DNA of 6,202 bases from Micrococcales bacterium (GCA_003157445.1 PMJN01000275.1:3885-10086); one strand, 5' to 3'. Counted from the stretch's first letter, positions 1-5,738 are shown. Made by a program: numbers and translations. Notes: generated by a model not told the origin, from the sequence alone.

Positions 1-384
1 TGGAACACCGAAGCGCCCGTCGTCAACGGTACGAACCCCGTCATCCAAGCGGGCGGCATCGCCATCAACCCGATCACGTGGACGACCGGAGAGGCGACGG
101 CGACCGCCGCGAGCAACCTCGGCTCCATCCAACTGGATCCGAACACACATCTACCCGTGCTGGACAAGAACGGGCAGATCGAGCGCGTGATGAACCTCGC
201 CGATGCTCGCGTCGACAAGGCCAAGGGTGTGCTGATCTGCAGTACCGTCAATCCGGCTCAGTACCAGTCGCACTTCCCCCAAGGCGTCTATCACTCTGAA
301 GACTACCCGTTCTACTACTTCGATGTCCGGGCGAATGCTGCGCGTCGGATCCAGACCTACTTCGCGGGCAATAAGGGAAACTGA
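1..384 (+). CDS. DUF3089-like protein, C-terminal part (5' end outside the window)
   Basis: The frame is open from base 1 to a TGA at 382-384, giving 127 residues of a protein whose start lies upstream. It begins WNTEAP and continues with AGGIAINPITW, GVLICST and YHSEDYPFYYFDVRANAARR. The WNTE, (I)NPxxW and YHxxDYPFFYFxxR patterns, in this order, are what I recall from the C-terminal half of DUF3089 proteins, a bacterial family distantly related to lipases and without an assigned reaction. The nucleophile region (a GHSQG-like motif in the family) would lie upstream and cannot be checked. A GTG at 157 could be mistaken for the start, but the homology extends well before it. The gene ends normally (AGNKGN) and appears intact at its 3' end. 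Coding is near certain; the family call is from memory of the motif pattern, so moderate to good. Confidence 0.8.
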   Translation, partial: WNTEAPVVNGTNPVIQAGGIAINPITWTTGEATATAASNLGSIQLDPNTHLPVLDKNGQIERVMNLADARVDKAKGVLICSTVNPAQYQSHFPQGVYHSEDYPFYYFDVRANAARRIQTYFAGNKGN

Positions 385-453
385 TCCGGGTGCGGGGCGT
401 CCCAGCTACCGAAGTTGTAGCTCATCGCGAAGAGTGGCTGTCCAGGTGTCGAA

Positions 454-469
454 CAAAGGGATCCCTTTG
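454..469. repeat. Perfect 16-bp palindrome between converging genes
   Basis: CAAAGGGATCCCTTTG is a perfect palindrome with no spacer, lying 70 bp past the DUF3089-like stop and 40 bp past the stop of the minus-strand small gene. It could be a dimer-protein binding site or part of a hairpin between two converging genes. There is no T-tract, so a classical terminator is not supported. The sequence ATCCCTTT recurs on the minus strand at 849-856, on the other side of the small gene. Confidence 0.5.
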
Positions 470-508
470 CGATGATGGCGCGATGAGGTCGCCGCCTGCG
501 GCAGGAAG

Positions 509-772
509 CTACGCCTCGACGAGAATCACCAAGGTTTCGGGCAACACACCGTCATAGGCCATCGCCTCGGCTATTGCCGGAGACTGCATTGCGGCCATCA
601 ATGCATCCAAGTCGGCAACGTCCATGAGCACCGCCACCTGGGTCGGGTTCTGTGGGTCGACGAACGTGCGGATATTGGTCACGCCAAGGGGGCCGAAGAC
701 CTCCTCGCGCTTCGGCGAGGCGAGCCAATGATCCTTGTCCTTCACGTCATGGTGGCCGATCACGGTTGGCAT
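509..772 (-). CDS. Small dimeric alpha/beta-barrel-like protein of unknown function
   Basis: This encodes 87 residues from MPTVIGHHDV to VILVEA. I chose the ATG at 770-772 because the minus strand carries GAGAGGAG at 778-785, a strong ribosome binding site 5 nt upstream; an in-frame ATG at 844 would add 24 residues of low-complexity character with no such site. The protein has no signal peptide or membrane segment. Its layout (short beta strand with HDVKD, helix, TNIRTFVDPQNPTQVAVLMDV strand pair, DLDALMAAMQSPAIAEAM helix, final strand TLVILVEA) resembles small ferredoxin-like, dimeric alpha/beta-barrel (ABM/cyclase-like) proteins found as hypothetical genes in actinobacteria. No catalytic residue can be named. 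It stands alone and converges with the DUF3089-like gene. Coding is likely; the fold is inferred from the pattern only. Confidence 0.72.
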   Translation of the reverse strand: MPTVIGHHDVKDKDHWLASPKREEVFGPLGVTNIRTFVDPQNPTQVAVLMDVADLDALMAAMQSPAIAEAMAYDGVLPETLVILVEA

Positions 773-842
773 GGTGTCTCCTCTCAGGGTGGGCCCAGCA
801 GTAGCACGGGCCGGCTCCGCCAAGCGTATTTGCTTGTTCCTC

Positions 843-856
843 ATCCCGAAAGGGAT
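843..856. repeat. Short hairpin ATCCC-GAAA-GGGAT upstream of the small minus-strand gene
   Basis: A 5-bp stem closes a GAAA tetraloop on the + strand (TTTC on the minus strand). It lies about 70 bp upstream of the start of the 509-772 gene, so it would fall in that gene's promoter or leader. It shares ATCCCTTT, in opposite orientation, with the palindrome at 454-469. Its function is unknown; it could be a regulator site or chance. Confidence 0.35.
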
Positions 857-927
857 CGAGTTGACTCACCTAAAACCTCCGCGTAGCTCGGTACGTTGCC
901 TGACCCGAAAATGAACCCATAGCCCTC

Positions 928-1380
928 CTAGGCGACGTCGGGGATGGGGTCGAAGCGGACGGTCAGGCCCAGGGCGTTGGCCTGGCGATGATGCGTCGCA
1001 TTGTTCGGGGTCTTGTTTGGTGAAGTAGTCGCCGCCGAGGTCGTGGTAGTCGACGTTGTCGGTGAGCATGTGCCAGGCGGCGGCCAGGATCGAGTGCTCG
1101 ACGGCGACGATTGTCTTCTGTTTACCCAGTCGGGGCACGAGCGGGGGTAGCGGGCGCCGAGGTAGGTGCGTTCCCTGGTGCGGCCGGCGGCCATGGCGGC
1201 GGTACCGAGGGCGCCACCGAGCCACCGGTTGCCGTGCCTGCGTTTACCCGAGTGCTGTCTGCCGGCGGACTCGTGGTGGCCCGGGCAACCCCCAGCCCAG
1301 GAAGCGAGGTCAGCTGGGGTGCGGAACCGGGTCCTGTCTGCACCGGCCTCGGCGATCATGACCTCGGCGGTGTATTTCAA
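928..1380 (-). pseudogene. IS110-family transposase, C-terminal fragment with two frameshifts
   Basis: The minus strand reads TAEVMIAEAG, FRTPADLASWAGGCPGHHESAG, GNRWLGGALGTAA and ARTRERTYLGARY, then (in another frame) LGKQKTIVAVEHSILAAAWHMLTD and YHDLGGDYF, then (back in the first frame) RQANALGLTVRFDPIPDVA to a TAG at 928-930. Read in order, these match the Transposase_20 domain and C-terminus of IS110/IS116/IS902 transposases, including the LASWAG, PG.ESAG, GN.WL and LGxDYF landmarks. The frame changes near 1145 and again near 990-1000, so no full product is made. The N-terminal DEDD RuvC-like catalytic domain is absent: the match stops at about 1375-1380, where a different element begins on the opposite strand. 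It is a dead remnant, and the family call is firm. Confidence 0.85.
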
Positions 1381-1386
1381 AACCCC

Positions 1387-1835
1387 CGGGAATGGTCACT
1401 AGCAAAGGCGAAAGCCCTGGCTCATGCCCGCGGCAACCGGGCCAAGAAGACGGCGGTCCTAGACGAGCTGGTGGAGTTGACCGGCTGGCACCGGGACTAC
1501 GCAGCGGTGCTGCGTGACGGGTTGAGGCTGAAGGTGGTGAAGGATCGGGCCCCTCGGGGCCGACGTATGGGCCGAGGATCATCGGCGCGGTGATCACGTG
1601 ATGGGCGATCCTGCGGGCTCCGGCGGGCAAACGGCTGGCGCCGATGCTCGAGGTCAGGTGCCGATCCTGCGCCGCGACGGCGAGCTCGACCTGACCGACG
1701 GCGAGGCCGCTTTGCTGGTCGCGATGAGCGCGGCCACGATCGACCTCCGGCTTGCCGAGCGCGGGCCAAGATGATCGTGCGTGGACGCTCACACACCAAA
1801 CCAGATTCGTTGTTGAAGTCCCAGATCCCGATCGG
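1387..1835 (+). pseudogene. DDE/rve-integrase-type transposase, N-terminal fragment, multiply frameshifted
   Basis: Conserved blocks lie in order but in changing frames: REWSLAKAKALAHARG, AKKTAVLDELVELTGWHRDY and LRDGLRLKVVKDRAPRG (frame of base 1501); TYGPRIIGAVIT, stop, WAILRAPAGKRLAPMLEV (frame of base 1563); VPILRRDGELDLTDGEAALL and VAMSAATIDLRLAER (frame of base 1658); and KMIVRGRSHTKPDSLLKSQIPI (frame of base 1771). This is the N-terminal, DNA-binding half of a transposase type widespread in actinobacteria whose second half carries an rve integrase core. Three frameshifts and an in-frame TGA at about 1599 show it is inactive. The match stops abruptly after KSQIPI near 1834, before any catalytic residues. 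I recognise the protein type from memory but cannot name the IS family with certainty. Confidence 0.7.
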
Positions 1836-1839
1836 CCAC

Positions 1840-2036
1840 CGGGCGGCCAAAACGGCCAGGCAATAGCGGTCAGGTGCTCCGCTATTGCGCTAGCGGGGCG
1901 GTGGGAGCTACCGGACAGGTAGCCGAATTGAGGGTGGTGCCAGGCGTCGGGGAGAGCGCGGCAGTCACGATCCTCTCGTTCAATGGATGCCCACCAGCAG
2001 CAGCGGTCGCGCACCCAGTGCAACGCCCCCAGTGAA
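1840..2036 (-). pseudogene. Probable ISAs1-type transposase C-terminal remnant
   Basis: On the minus strand, 2036-2006 reads approximately as HWGV(E)xLHWVRD once small indels are allowed. This is the signature around the last catalytic acid of ISAs1-family transposases (HWxIExxLHWxxDVxFxED). Further on, a GAG-GAT pair (ED) and a stretch that can be aligned to the APRVMATLRN-type segment follow, again only with indels. No frame stays open with the right residues throughout, so the remnant is badly decayed. The start boundary (about 1840) is a guess, set by the end of the preceding + strand fragment. An alternative is another DDE transposase family or chance resemblance. Confidence 0.4.
1860..1888. 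repeat. Inverted repeat, 10-bp arms with 9-nt loop
   Basis: GCAATAGCGG (1860-1869) and CCGCTATTGC (1879-1888) are exact reverse complements around the loop TCAGGTGCT. The hairpin lies about 25 bp past the point where the rve-type transposase fragment ends, inside or at the edge of the probable ISAs1 remnant. It could be an IS end structure, a target-site palindrome or a terminator without a T-tract; the sequence alone does not decide. Confidence 0.55.
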
Positions 2037-2069
2037 GACGGCATCTTCGGCTGCCATGAGCGGGGACCT

Positions 2070-2259
2070 TTGAAGGGCACGCTTGCCGCACTCGTAGCCC
2101 CGGTCCTTCTTGCCCTGCCCGTGATCGCAGGAGTTCTCACTGCCAGGGCAGTTTCCCGCCACCCCGGGTCCGCCAGCGCGGCGTGAAGAACTTGGCCCTG
2201 GCTGTGCTCCTCGGCGTGCAGTGCTCTGCATCATCCCGGTGATCAACGGGGCGTTCTGA
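2070..2259 (+). pseudogene. Possible decayed small membrane protein
   Basis: Three hydrophobic stretches follow one another on the + strand in shifting frames: LKGTLAALVAPVLLALPV continuing to IAGVLTARAV (ending in TGA at 2184-2186), VKNLALAVLLGV (one frame over), and VLCIIPVINGAF ending in TGA at 2257-2259 (a third frame). Together they look like a short two- or three-helix membrane protein broken by two frameshifts. There is no clean start: the ATG at 2056 is in a frame that stops after five codons. I do not recognise a family. It may instead be GC-rich noncoding DNA that happens to encode hydrophobic runs. Confidence 0.25.
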
Positions 2260-2276
2260 TCGGCAGTTGCGCGAGT

Positions 2277-2984
2277 TCACGCTCGGCAAGCATGTCCGGT
2301 AGTTCCCACCATCCCTGTGGCGGGACCGGCTACGGACGCTTTGGGTGACGTTCCAGTTGGACGCCCTCGAGCTGATCCTGGATCCACCGAGGAATCGGGT
2401 TTGGTGGTAACCACCCCGACCGCGGCACGTACCAGTGCCATTGTCAGGTCAGTGACCACGGCCAGGGGCGCGCCGTGTTCGATCGCGCCCATGGCGGACT
2501 CGAGTGTGCCGCTCAGCAACTGGGCCGTGAGCGGCAACTGCTGCACCCCGAGCGCGTGCAAGGCATCCATGAAGGGTGCGGCCTGCTCGCGGTGGAGCTC
2601 CCTCAGCCGCCCCAGGCATTCGTCCGGCAGCTGGGCGGCAGCCAGCGCCGCAGCCGGGCGGTGCGCACCCTGCGCGGCCAGCCGCAGCGTCTCGCGCACA
2701 TAGGTGTCGAGTTTCTCCGCCGGCCCGATGGCCGAGTCGAGGGCAAGCCGCAGCGACTCGTTCGCGGGCGGAAACGCCTCCTCGACGACGGCCGCGAGGA
2801 TGTCGGCGCCCGAGGAAAAATACTGGTACACACTCGGTCGGGACAGTCCCGCCGCGGCACCCACGGCCGCCGGAGTCACAGCGCTCACTCCCCCGTTGAC
2901 AAGCAGCTCGGTCGCAGCGCGCAGGAGCGCTTCACGCTGGTGCACGCGGTGCTGCGCGACAGTCGGAGCGGAGATCTTCGGCAT
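2277..2984 (-). CDS. TetR-family transcriptional repressor, divergent from MFS exporter
   Basis: This encodes 235 residues starting at the ATG 2982-2984, with GGAAGGA at 2989-2995 (minus strand) just upstream as ribosome binding site. Residues about 15-60 form the TetR_N DNA-binding domain: REALLRAATELLVNGG, then the helix-turn-helix TPAAVGAAAGLSRPSVYQYF (about 37-56) with the typical Y-YF end. The rest is a helical ligand-binding and dimer domain to about residue 195. The last 40 or so residues (TKPDSSVDPGSARGRP to GHACRA) are Gly/Pro/Ser-rich and unlike a TetR helix; the family is usually around 200 residues, so this tail may come from a shifted or rearranged 3' end next to the decayed region. 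The gene is divergent from the exporter at 3122, with an inverted-repeat operator between them. It therefore probably represses the exporter and itself. The ligand is unknown. Confidence 0.93.
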   Translation of the reverse strand: MPKISAPTVAQHRVHQREALLRAATELLVNGGVSAVTPAAVGAAAGLSRPSVYQYFSSGADILAAVVEEAFPPANESLRLALDSAIGPAEKLDTYVRETLRLAAQGAHRPAAALAAAQLPDECLGRLRELHREQAAPFMDALHALGVQQLPLTAQLLSGTLESAMGAIEHGAPLAVVTDLTMALVRAAVGVVTTKPDSSVDPGSARGRPTGTSPKASVAGPATGMVGTTGHACRA

Positions 2985-3040
2985 TCCGTCCTTCCCCTTG
3001 TGGGCTCATGCCATGGACCAGTTTACGCGGCGCGCTACCC

Positions 3041-3068
3041 AGACTAATGATACTGACTAGGGTGTCAG
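3041..3068 (-). promoter_or_regulatory. Candidate promoter for the TetR gene
   Basis: On the minus strand CTGACA (bases 3068-3063) is followed, after 16 bp, by TAGTCT (3046-3041), a fair -35/-10 pair for an actinobacterial housekeeping sigma factor. It would start transcription about 50 nt before the TetR ATG. The main inverted repeat covers its -35 box and spacer, which would give direct autorepression. No equally good pair was found for the exporter direction. This is a weak match and an inference. Confidence 0.33.
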
Positions 3069-3075
3069 TATCATT
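3046..3075. promoter_or_regulatory. Probable TetR operator, perfect inverted repeat (site 1)
   Basis: AATGATACTGAC (3046-3057) and GTCAGTATCATT (3064-3075) are exact reverse complements with the 6-bp spacer TAGGGT. A symmetric site of this size between a TetR gene and a divergent exporter is the classical position for the repressor's operator. It lies 47 bp before the exporter GTG and 61 bp before the TetR ATG, so one bound dimer, or a pair of dimers, could block both promoters. The symmetry is seen directly; the assignment to this TetR protein is inferred from position. Confidence 0.8.
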
Positions 3076-3097
3076 GCTGACTAGGGTGTCAGTATCA
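3072..3097. promoter_or_regulatory. Second, partial operator copy (site 2)
   Basis: The 21 bases at 3053-3073 are repeated exactly at 3077-3097 (period 24). The copy keeps the core CTGAC-TAGGGT-GTCAG and the full right half-site GTCAGTATCA. Its left half-site (CATTGCTGAC) matches site 1 in only 6 of 10 positions. It abuts the first site and ends 24 bp before the exporter start. It may be a weaker second repressor site that tightens control of the exporter. Confidence 0.65.
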
Positions 3098-3121
3098 CAG
3101 ACGAGAGATCAGGAACCGACC

Positions 3122-4783
3122 GTGACCGAGGCGCTTCCCCGTACGACCATCGATTCCACGCCGAATCCCAAGCGTTGGAAGGCGATGCCGATCATCGCGC
3201 TGGCCGTGTCGATCATCATCATGGACGCAACCGTCGTCAATGTCGTGCTGCCCGTGTTGATCCGCGATCTCTCACTGACGGCCTCGGACGCCGAATGGGT
3301 CAACTCGGTGTATGCCCTGGTCTTCGCCTCCCTGCTGATCACCGTAGGCAGGATCGGCGACATCTTCGGACGCCGCCGACTGCTCATCATCGGCATCCTC
3401 CTCTTTGGCGTGGCGAGCGTGTTGGCGGCCAGTTCGACCTCCGGCACCACCTTGATCGGGGCACGCCTGGTTCAAGGCGTCGGCGGGGCGATGATCCTGC
3501 CCGCGACACTGTCCACCGTCAACGCACTGTTCACCGGGCGTGAGCGTGGCATCGCGTTCGCGATCTGGGGATCGACCATCGGCGGCATGGCGGCCGTCGG
3601 GCCCGTTGTCGGTGGATGGCTGACAACCGACTTCACCTGGCGCTGGGCATTCCTGATCAATATCCCGATCGTCATGATCGTCCTGGTTGGTGTCTTGGTG
3701 TGGGTGCCTGAGACAAAGGATCCTTATGCCGAGCGCCGGGTGGACATCCTGGGTGCCGTGCTGTCGATCGCAGGACTGAGCGGCATCGTCTTCGCCCTGA
3801 TCGAGAGTCAGCGCTACGGCTGGGGGATGGCTACCGCGCCACTGACGATCGGTAGCTTCCGTTGGACCTGGTCGATTTCGCCGGTCCCCATCTCCCTCGT
3901 CCTGGGTCTGGTCCTGATGACCGCCTTCGTGTTCGTCGAGCGAGCAAAGGCGCGCGCGGGCAAACCGGTGCTGCTCGACCTGTCACTTCTGCAGATCCGC
4001 AGCTTGCGTTATGGAGCCATCGCCGCACTGATCGTGGCACTCGGCGAGTTCGGGATGCTTTTTGCCCTTCCACTGTTCCTTCAGGGTGCGCTCGGATACT
4101 CGGCTCTGAATACCGGACTGCTGATCCTTTCGCTGGCAGTCGGGACCTTCCTGATCTCCGGCGGGACTGCTCAGCTCACCCAACGCTTCGGTGGCCGCGC
4201 TGTGGTGCGCGTGGGACTCCTCCTTGAGGCCGTGGCCATCACCGGGCTCGGCCTCAGCATCAGCCCTTCCGCAAGCGGCCCGGTTCTGGCCGCCTGGCTG
4301 TTCCTCTACGGAGCGGGCGTAGGCATGGCCACAGCCCAGCTCACCAACGTGATCCTGGTCGACGTCCCGGTGGCCCAGAGCGGACAGGCCTCCGGGTTGC
4401 AAAGTACCGTTCGCCAGCTGGGTGCTGCCCTCGGCATCGCTGTGCTCGGCACGCTCCTCGTCTCGACTCTCGGCGCCGTCACCGCGAACAACCTCAGCTC
4501 GGTGCCCGGACTTAGTGATCCAGCCCGGAACCAGGTCGTGTCTATCGTCAAGGGCTCCGCGGGCGCTGCGATTCCCGAGCTCGCAGGGATGCCAGGTGGT
4601 CAGCCGGCACAGACCGCGGCCGAGTCCGCGATGGTGACAGCCGCACGGATCACCACCCTCAGCGCCGCCGGCATCATCCTGCTCGGCCTGCTCGCGACCA
4701 TCGCACTGCCGCCCACACGACCCCAGGACAAGCAAGACTCTGTACCAGCCACTCCAAGACCTCACCCCGCAACGAAGCGATAG
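3122..4783 (+). CDS. MFS multidrug exporter, DHA2 (EmrB/QacA-like, 14-helix) family
   Basis: This encodes 553 residues of a proton-driven inner-membrane drug exporter. Landmarks in order: DATVVNVVLP in helix 1 (35-44, family motif D1), GRIGDIFGRRR in the helix 2-3 loop (76-86, motif A), RLVQGVGGA (115-123, motif B), GPVVGGWL (160-167, motif C) and WRWAFLINIP (173-182). Further hydrophobic helices continue to about residue 535, consistent with 14, and a short basic, Pro-rich tail ends in HPATKR. I chose the GTG at 3122, with AGGA at 3111-3114. The frame is open from an ATG at 3008, but that stretch merely translates the operator repeat (LTRVSVS twice) and overlaps the control region. The divergent TetR gene and the operators imply ligand-induced expression. 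The substrate cannot be told from sequence. The gene appears intact. Confidence 0.95.
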   Translation: MTEALPRTTIDSTPNPKRWKAMPIIALAVSIIIMDATVVNVVLPVLIRDLSLTASDAEWVNSVYALVFASLLITVGRIGDIFGRRRLLIIGILLFGVASVLAASSTSGTTLIGARLVQGVGGAMILPATLSTVNALFTGRERGIAFAIWGSTIGGMAAVGPVVGGWLTTDFTWRWAFLINIPIVMIVLVGVLVWVPETKDPYAERRVDILGAVLSIAGLSGIVFALIESQRYGWGMATAPLTIGSFRWTWSISPVPISLVLGLVLMTAFVFVERAKARAGKPVLLDLSLLQIRSLRYGAIAALIVALGEFGMLFALPLFLQGALGYSALNTGLLILSLAVGTFLISGGTAQLTQRFGGRAVVRVGLLLEAVAITGLGLSISPSASGPVLAAWLFLYGAGVGMATAQLTNVILVDVPVAQSGQASGLQSTVRQLGAALGIAVLGTLLVSTLGAVTANNLSSVPGLSDPARNQVVSIVKGSAGAAIPELAGMPGGQPAQTAAESAMVTAARITTLSAAGIILLGLLATIALPPTRPQDKQDSVPATPRPHPATKR

Positions 4784-5417
4784 CTAGAACGCTCCGGGCT
4801 CGCCAAACCCCGACCATTCTGCCGAAGGTGGTAGCCCGAACGCGACCTCACCTCCCGGACTGCCAGGCCAAACCCCGTGCGGTGCCCGACCACAGCTTCG
4901 ACGACGTGCGGCCAGACGTTTTGATCACCGTTAGACGATCCTTTGCGGACGGTCGTGAGAAACCACTGGTGGCGCTCAGACTGCTCCGGTCACCGTAGTT
5001 CGCGGATGCGGGCCGGTTGGCGATCTCCTCTGACTGCGCCCAGTGGCGATAGGGCGACCTGGGACCGGACAACATGTTCCACCACAACGCCAACATCCGG
5101 CCCTCAGCCCCCGAGACCGTCCCAGAGTAGCCAGTTCGAAGGGCCTTCCTCCTATCCGTGGTCCGCCCGTATGAGGCTCGTCGAGAGCTTCCCAGGGGTC
5201 CCAGACAGGCGCACGATTCTGGCGATCACTGCAGCGGCGGCCAGTCAGCCCACCTTCGAGTGGGGAGCTCCATGACTATCGCGGTCTTGAGCTTCGGCTT
5301 TGCCGCTGCCCGCACCAAACGACCGAAGAGCAGCACCACCGCGCAAATCGCTCAAAAGTGCGCAGGCTGGTACGTACTCTTCGGAATCGGCTTCAACCAT
5401 GTGGCCCACATCACACG
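4784..5417. other. About 630 bp without a convincing gene
   Basis: Between the exporter stop and the DUF3311 gene every frame gives short, low-complexity translations of the kind expected from noncoding GC-rich DNA. Candidates at 4848-5096 (minus), 4943-5275 (plus) and 5158-5508 (plus) have no recognisable motif, and the last overlaps the DUF3311 gene out of frame. A short + strand stretch near 5056-5130 reads GDLGPDNMFHHNANIRPSAP and ends at a TAG; it could be the tail of a lost gene but I do not recognise it. No strong terminator follows the exporter: only CGGGCT (4795-4800) and AGCCCG (4833-4838), with a 32-nt loop, could pair. The promoter of the downstream operon should lie in the right part of this stretch. 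Confidence 0.5.
5399..5411. promoter_or_regulatory. Short palindrome upstream of the DUF3311/symporter operon
   Basis: ATGTGG and CCACAT form a perfect inverted repeat around a single C, ending 18 bp before the TTG start of the DUF3311 gene. Its position would suit a repressor site in the leader of a transport operon, but no regulator gene is visible nearby. With 6-bp arms, chance is a real alternative. Confidence 0.3.
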
Positions 5418-5429
5418 TAGAGGTTCCTC

Positions 5430-5738
5430 TTGCCAGACAGCCAAGATCACGACCCTCCTGGAGACGTTGATCACGACACCACGCCGCCGGCCAACAGAAG
5501 TCTGCTGACGGTCGCCGGCGTCCTGTTGCTCCTGCCGATCGTCGCGCTGATGTGGGTCAGCAGCTACGCCAGGATCGAGCCCAAGCTGGGCGCGTTCCCG
5601 TTTTTCATCTGGTACCAGTTCTTGTGGGTCTTCCTCTGCTCAGCCTGCACATATACCGCCTATCGGCTCGTACTTAAAGCGCGCCCGCACCGGCAGATGA
5701 CCTCCGACGCCCCCAAGGATCAGGAGGCAGGTCGATGA
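5430..5738 (+). CDS. DUF3311 small membrane protein, partner of the downstream symporter
   Basis: This encodes 102 residues with two membrane helices, about 25-43 (LLTVAGVLLLLPIVALMWV) and about 57-79. Between and within them is the family pattern SSYARIEPKLGAFPFFIWYQ, followed by FLWVFL (compare the YxRxEPxLxGxPFFYWYQ consensus I recall for DUF3311). The start is the TTG at 5430: an in-frame TAG sits at 5418-5420, no ATG or GTG lies before the first helix, and AGAGG at 5419-5423 is a plausible ribosome binding site 6 nt upstream. The N-terminal 20 residues are acidic and Pro-rich, the C-terminus is polar. Its stop overlaps the symporter start (ATGA), so the two are translationally coupled. 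DUF3311 proteins typically sit directly before sodium:solute symporters, like the YhdT/PanF pair, and probably act as a small accessory subunit; that role is inferred. Confidence 0.88.
   Translation: MPDSQDHDPPGDVDHDTTPPANRSLLTVAGVLLLLPIVALMWVSSYARIEPKLGAFPFFIWYQFLWVFLCSACTYTAYRLVLKARPHRQMTSDAPKDQEAGR

Noticed and set aside
489..508. GC-rich small hairpin (GCCGC-CT-GCGGC) as terminator of the small minus-strand gene
   Set aside because: The loop is too small for a full stem and no T-tract follows on the minus strand; such short GC repeats are common by chance in this base composition.
1111..1593. 160-codon + strand open frame as an intact gene
   Set aside because: The first half is antisense to the IS110 remnant and only the last part, from REWSLAKA, is real transposase sequence before a frameshift.
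1310..2140. 276-codon open frame on the minus strand
   Set aside because: It runs antisense through the + strand transposase fragment and across several element junctions; its sequence is low-complexity apart from short pieces that belong to frameshifted IS remnants.
3053..3097. Direct repeats as a CRISPR array
   Set aside because: There are only two copies with a 3-bp gap and internal dyad symmetry, sitting between a TetR gene and its target; an operator explains them better.
3008..3121. Longer exporter start at the ATG at 3008
   Set aside because: The extra 38 residues translate the operator direct repeat (LTRVSVS twice), have no ribosome binding site, and would overlap the control region; the GTG at 3122 with AGGA upstream fits the family N-terminus.
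4795..4838. CGGGCT/AGCCCG as an exporter terminator
   Set aside because: The stem is only 6 bp with a 32-nt loop and no T-tract follows.
5134..5139. GTTCGA as a tRNA T-loop
   Set aside because: The flanking bases do not form a T-stem and no acceptor, D or anticodon arm can be built around it.
5158..5508. 116-codon + strand open frame before the symporter
   Set aside because: It overlaps the well-supported DUF3311 gene out of frame, has no recognisable motif, and its composition looks noncoding.
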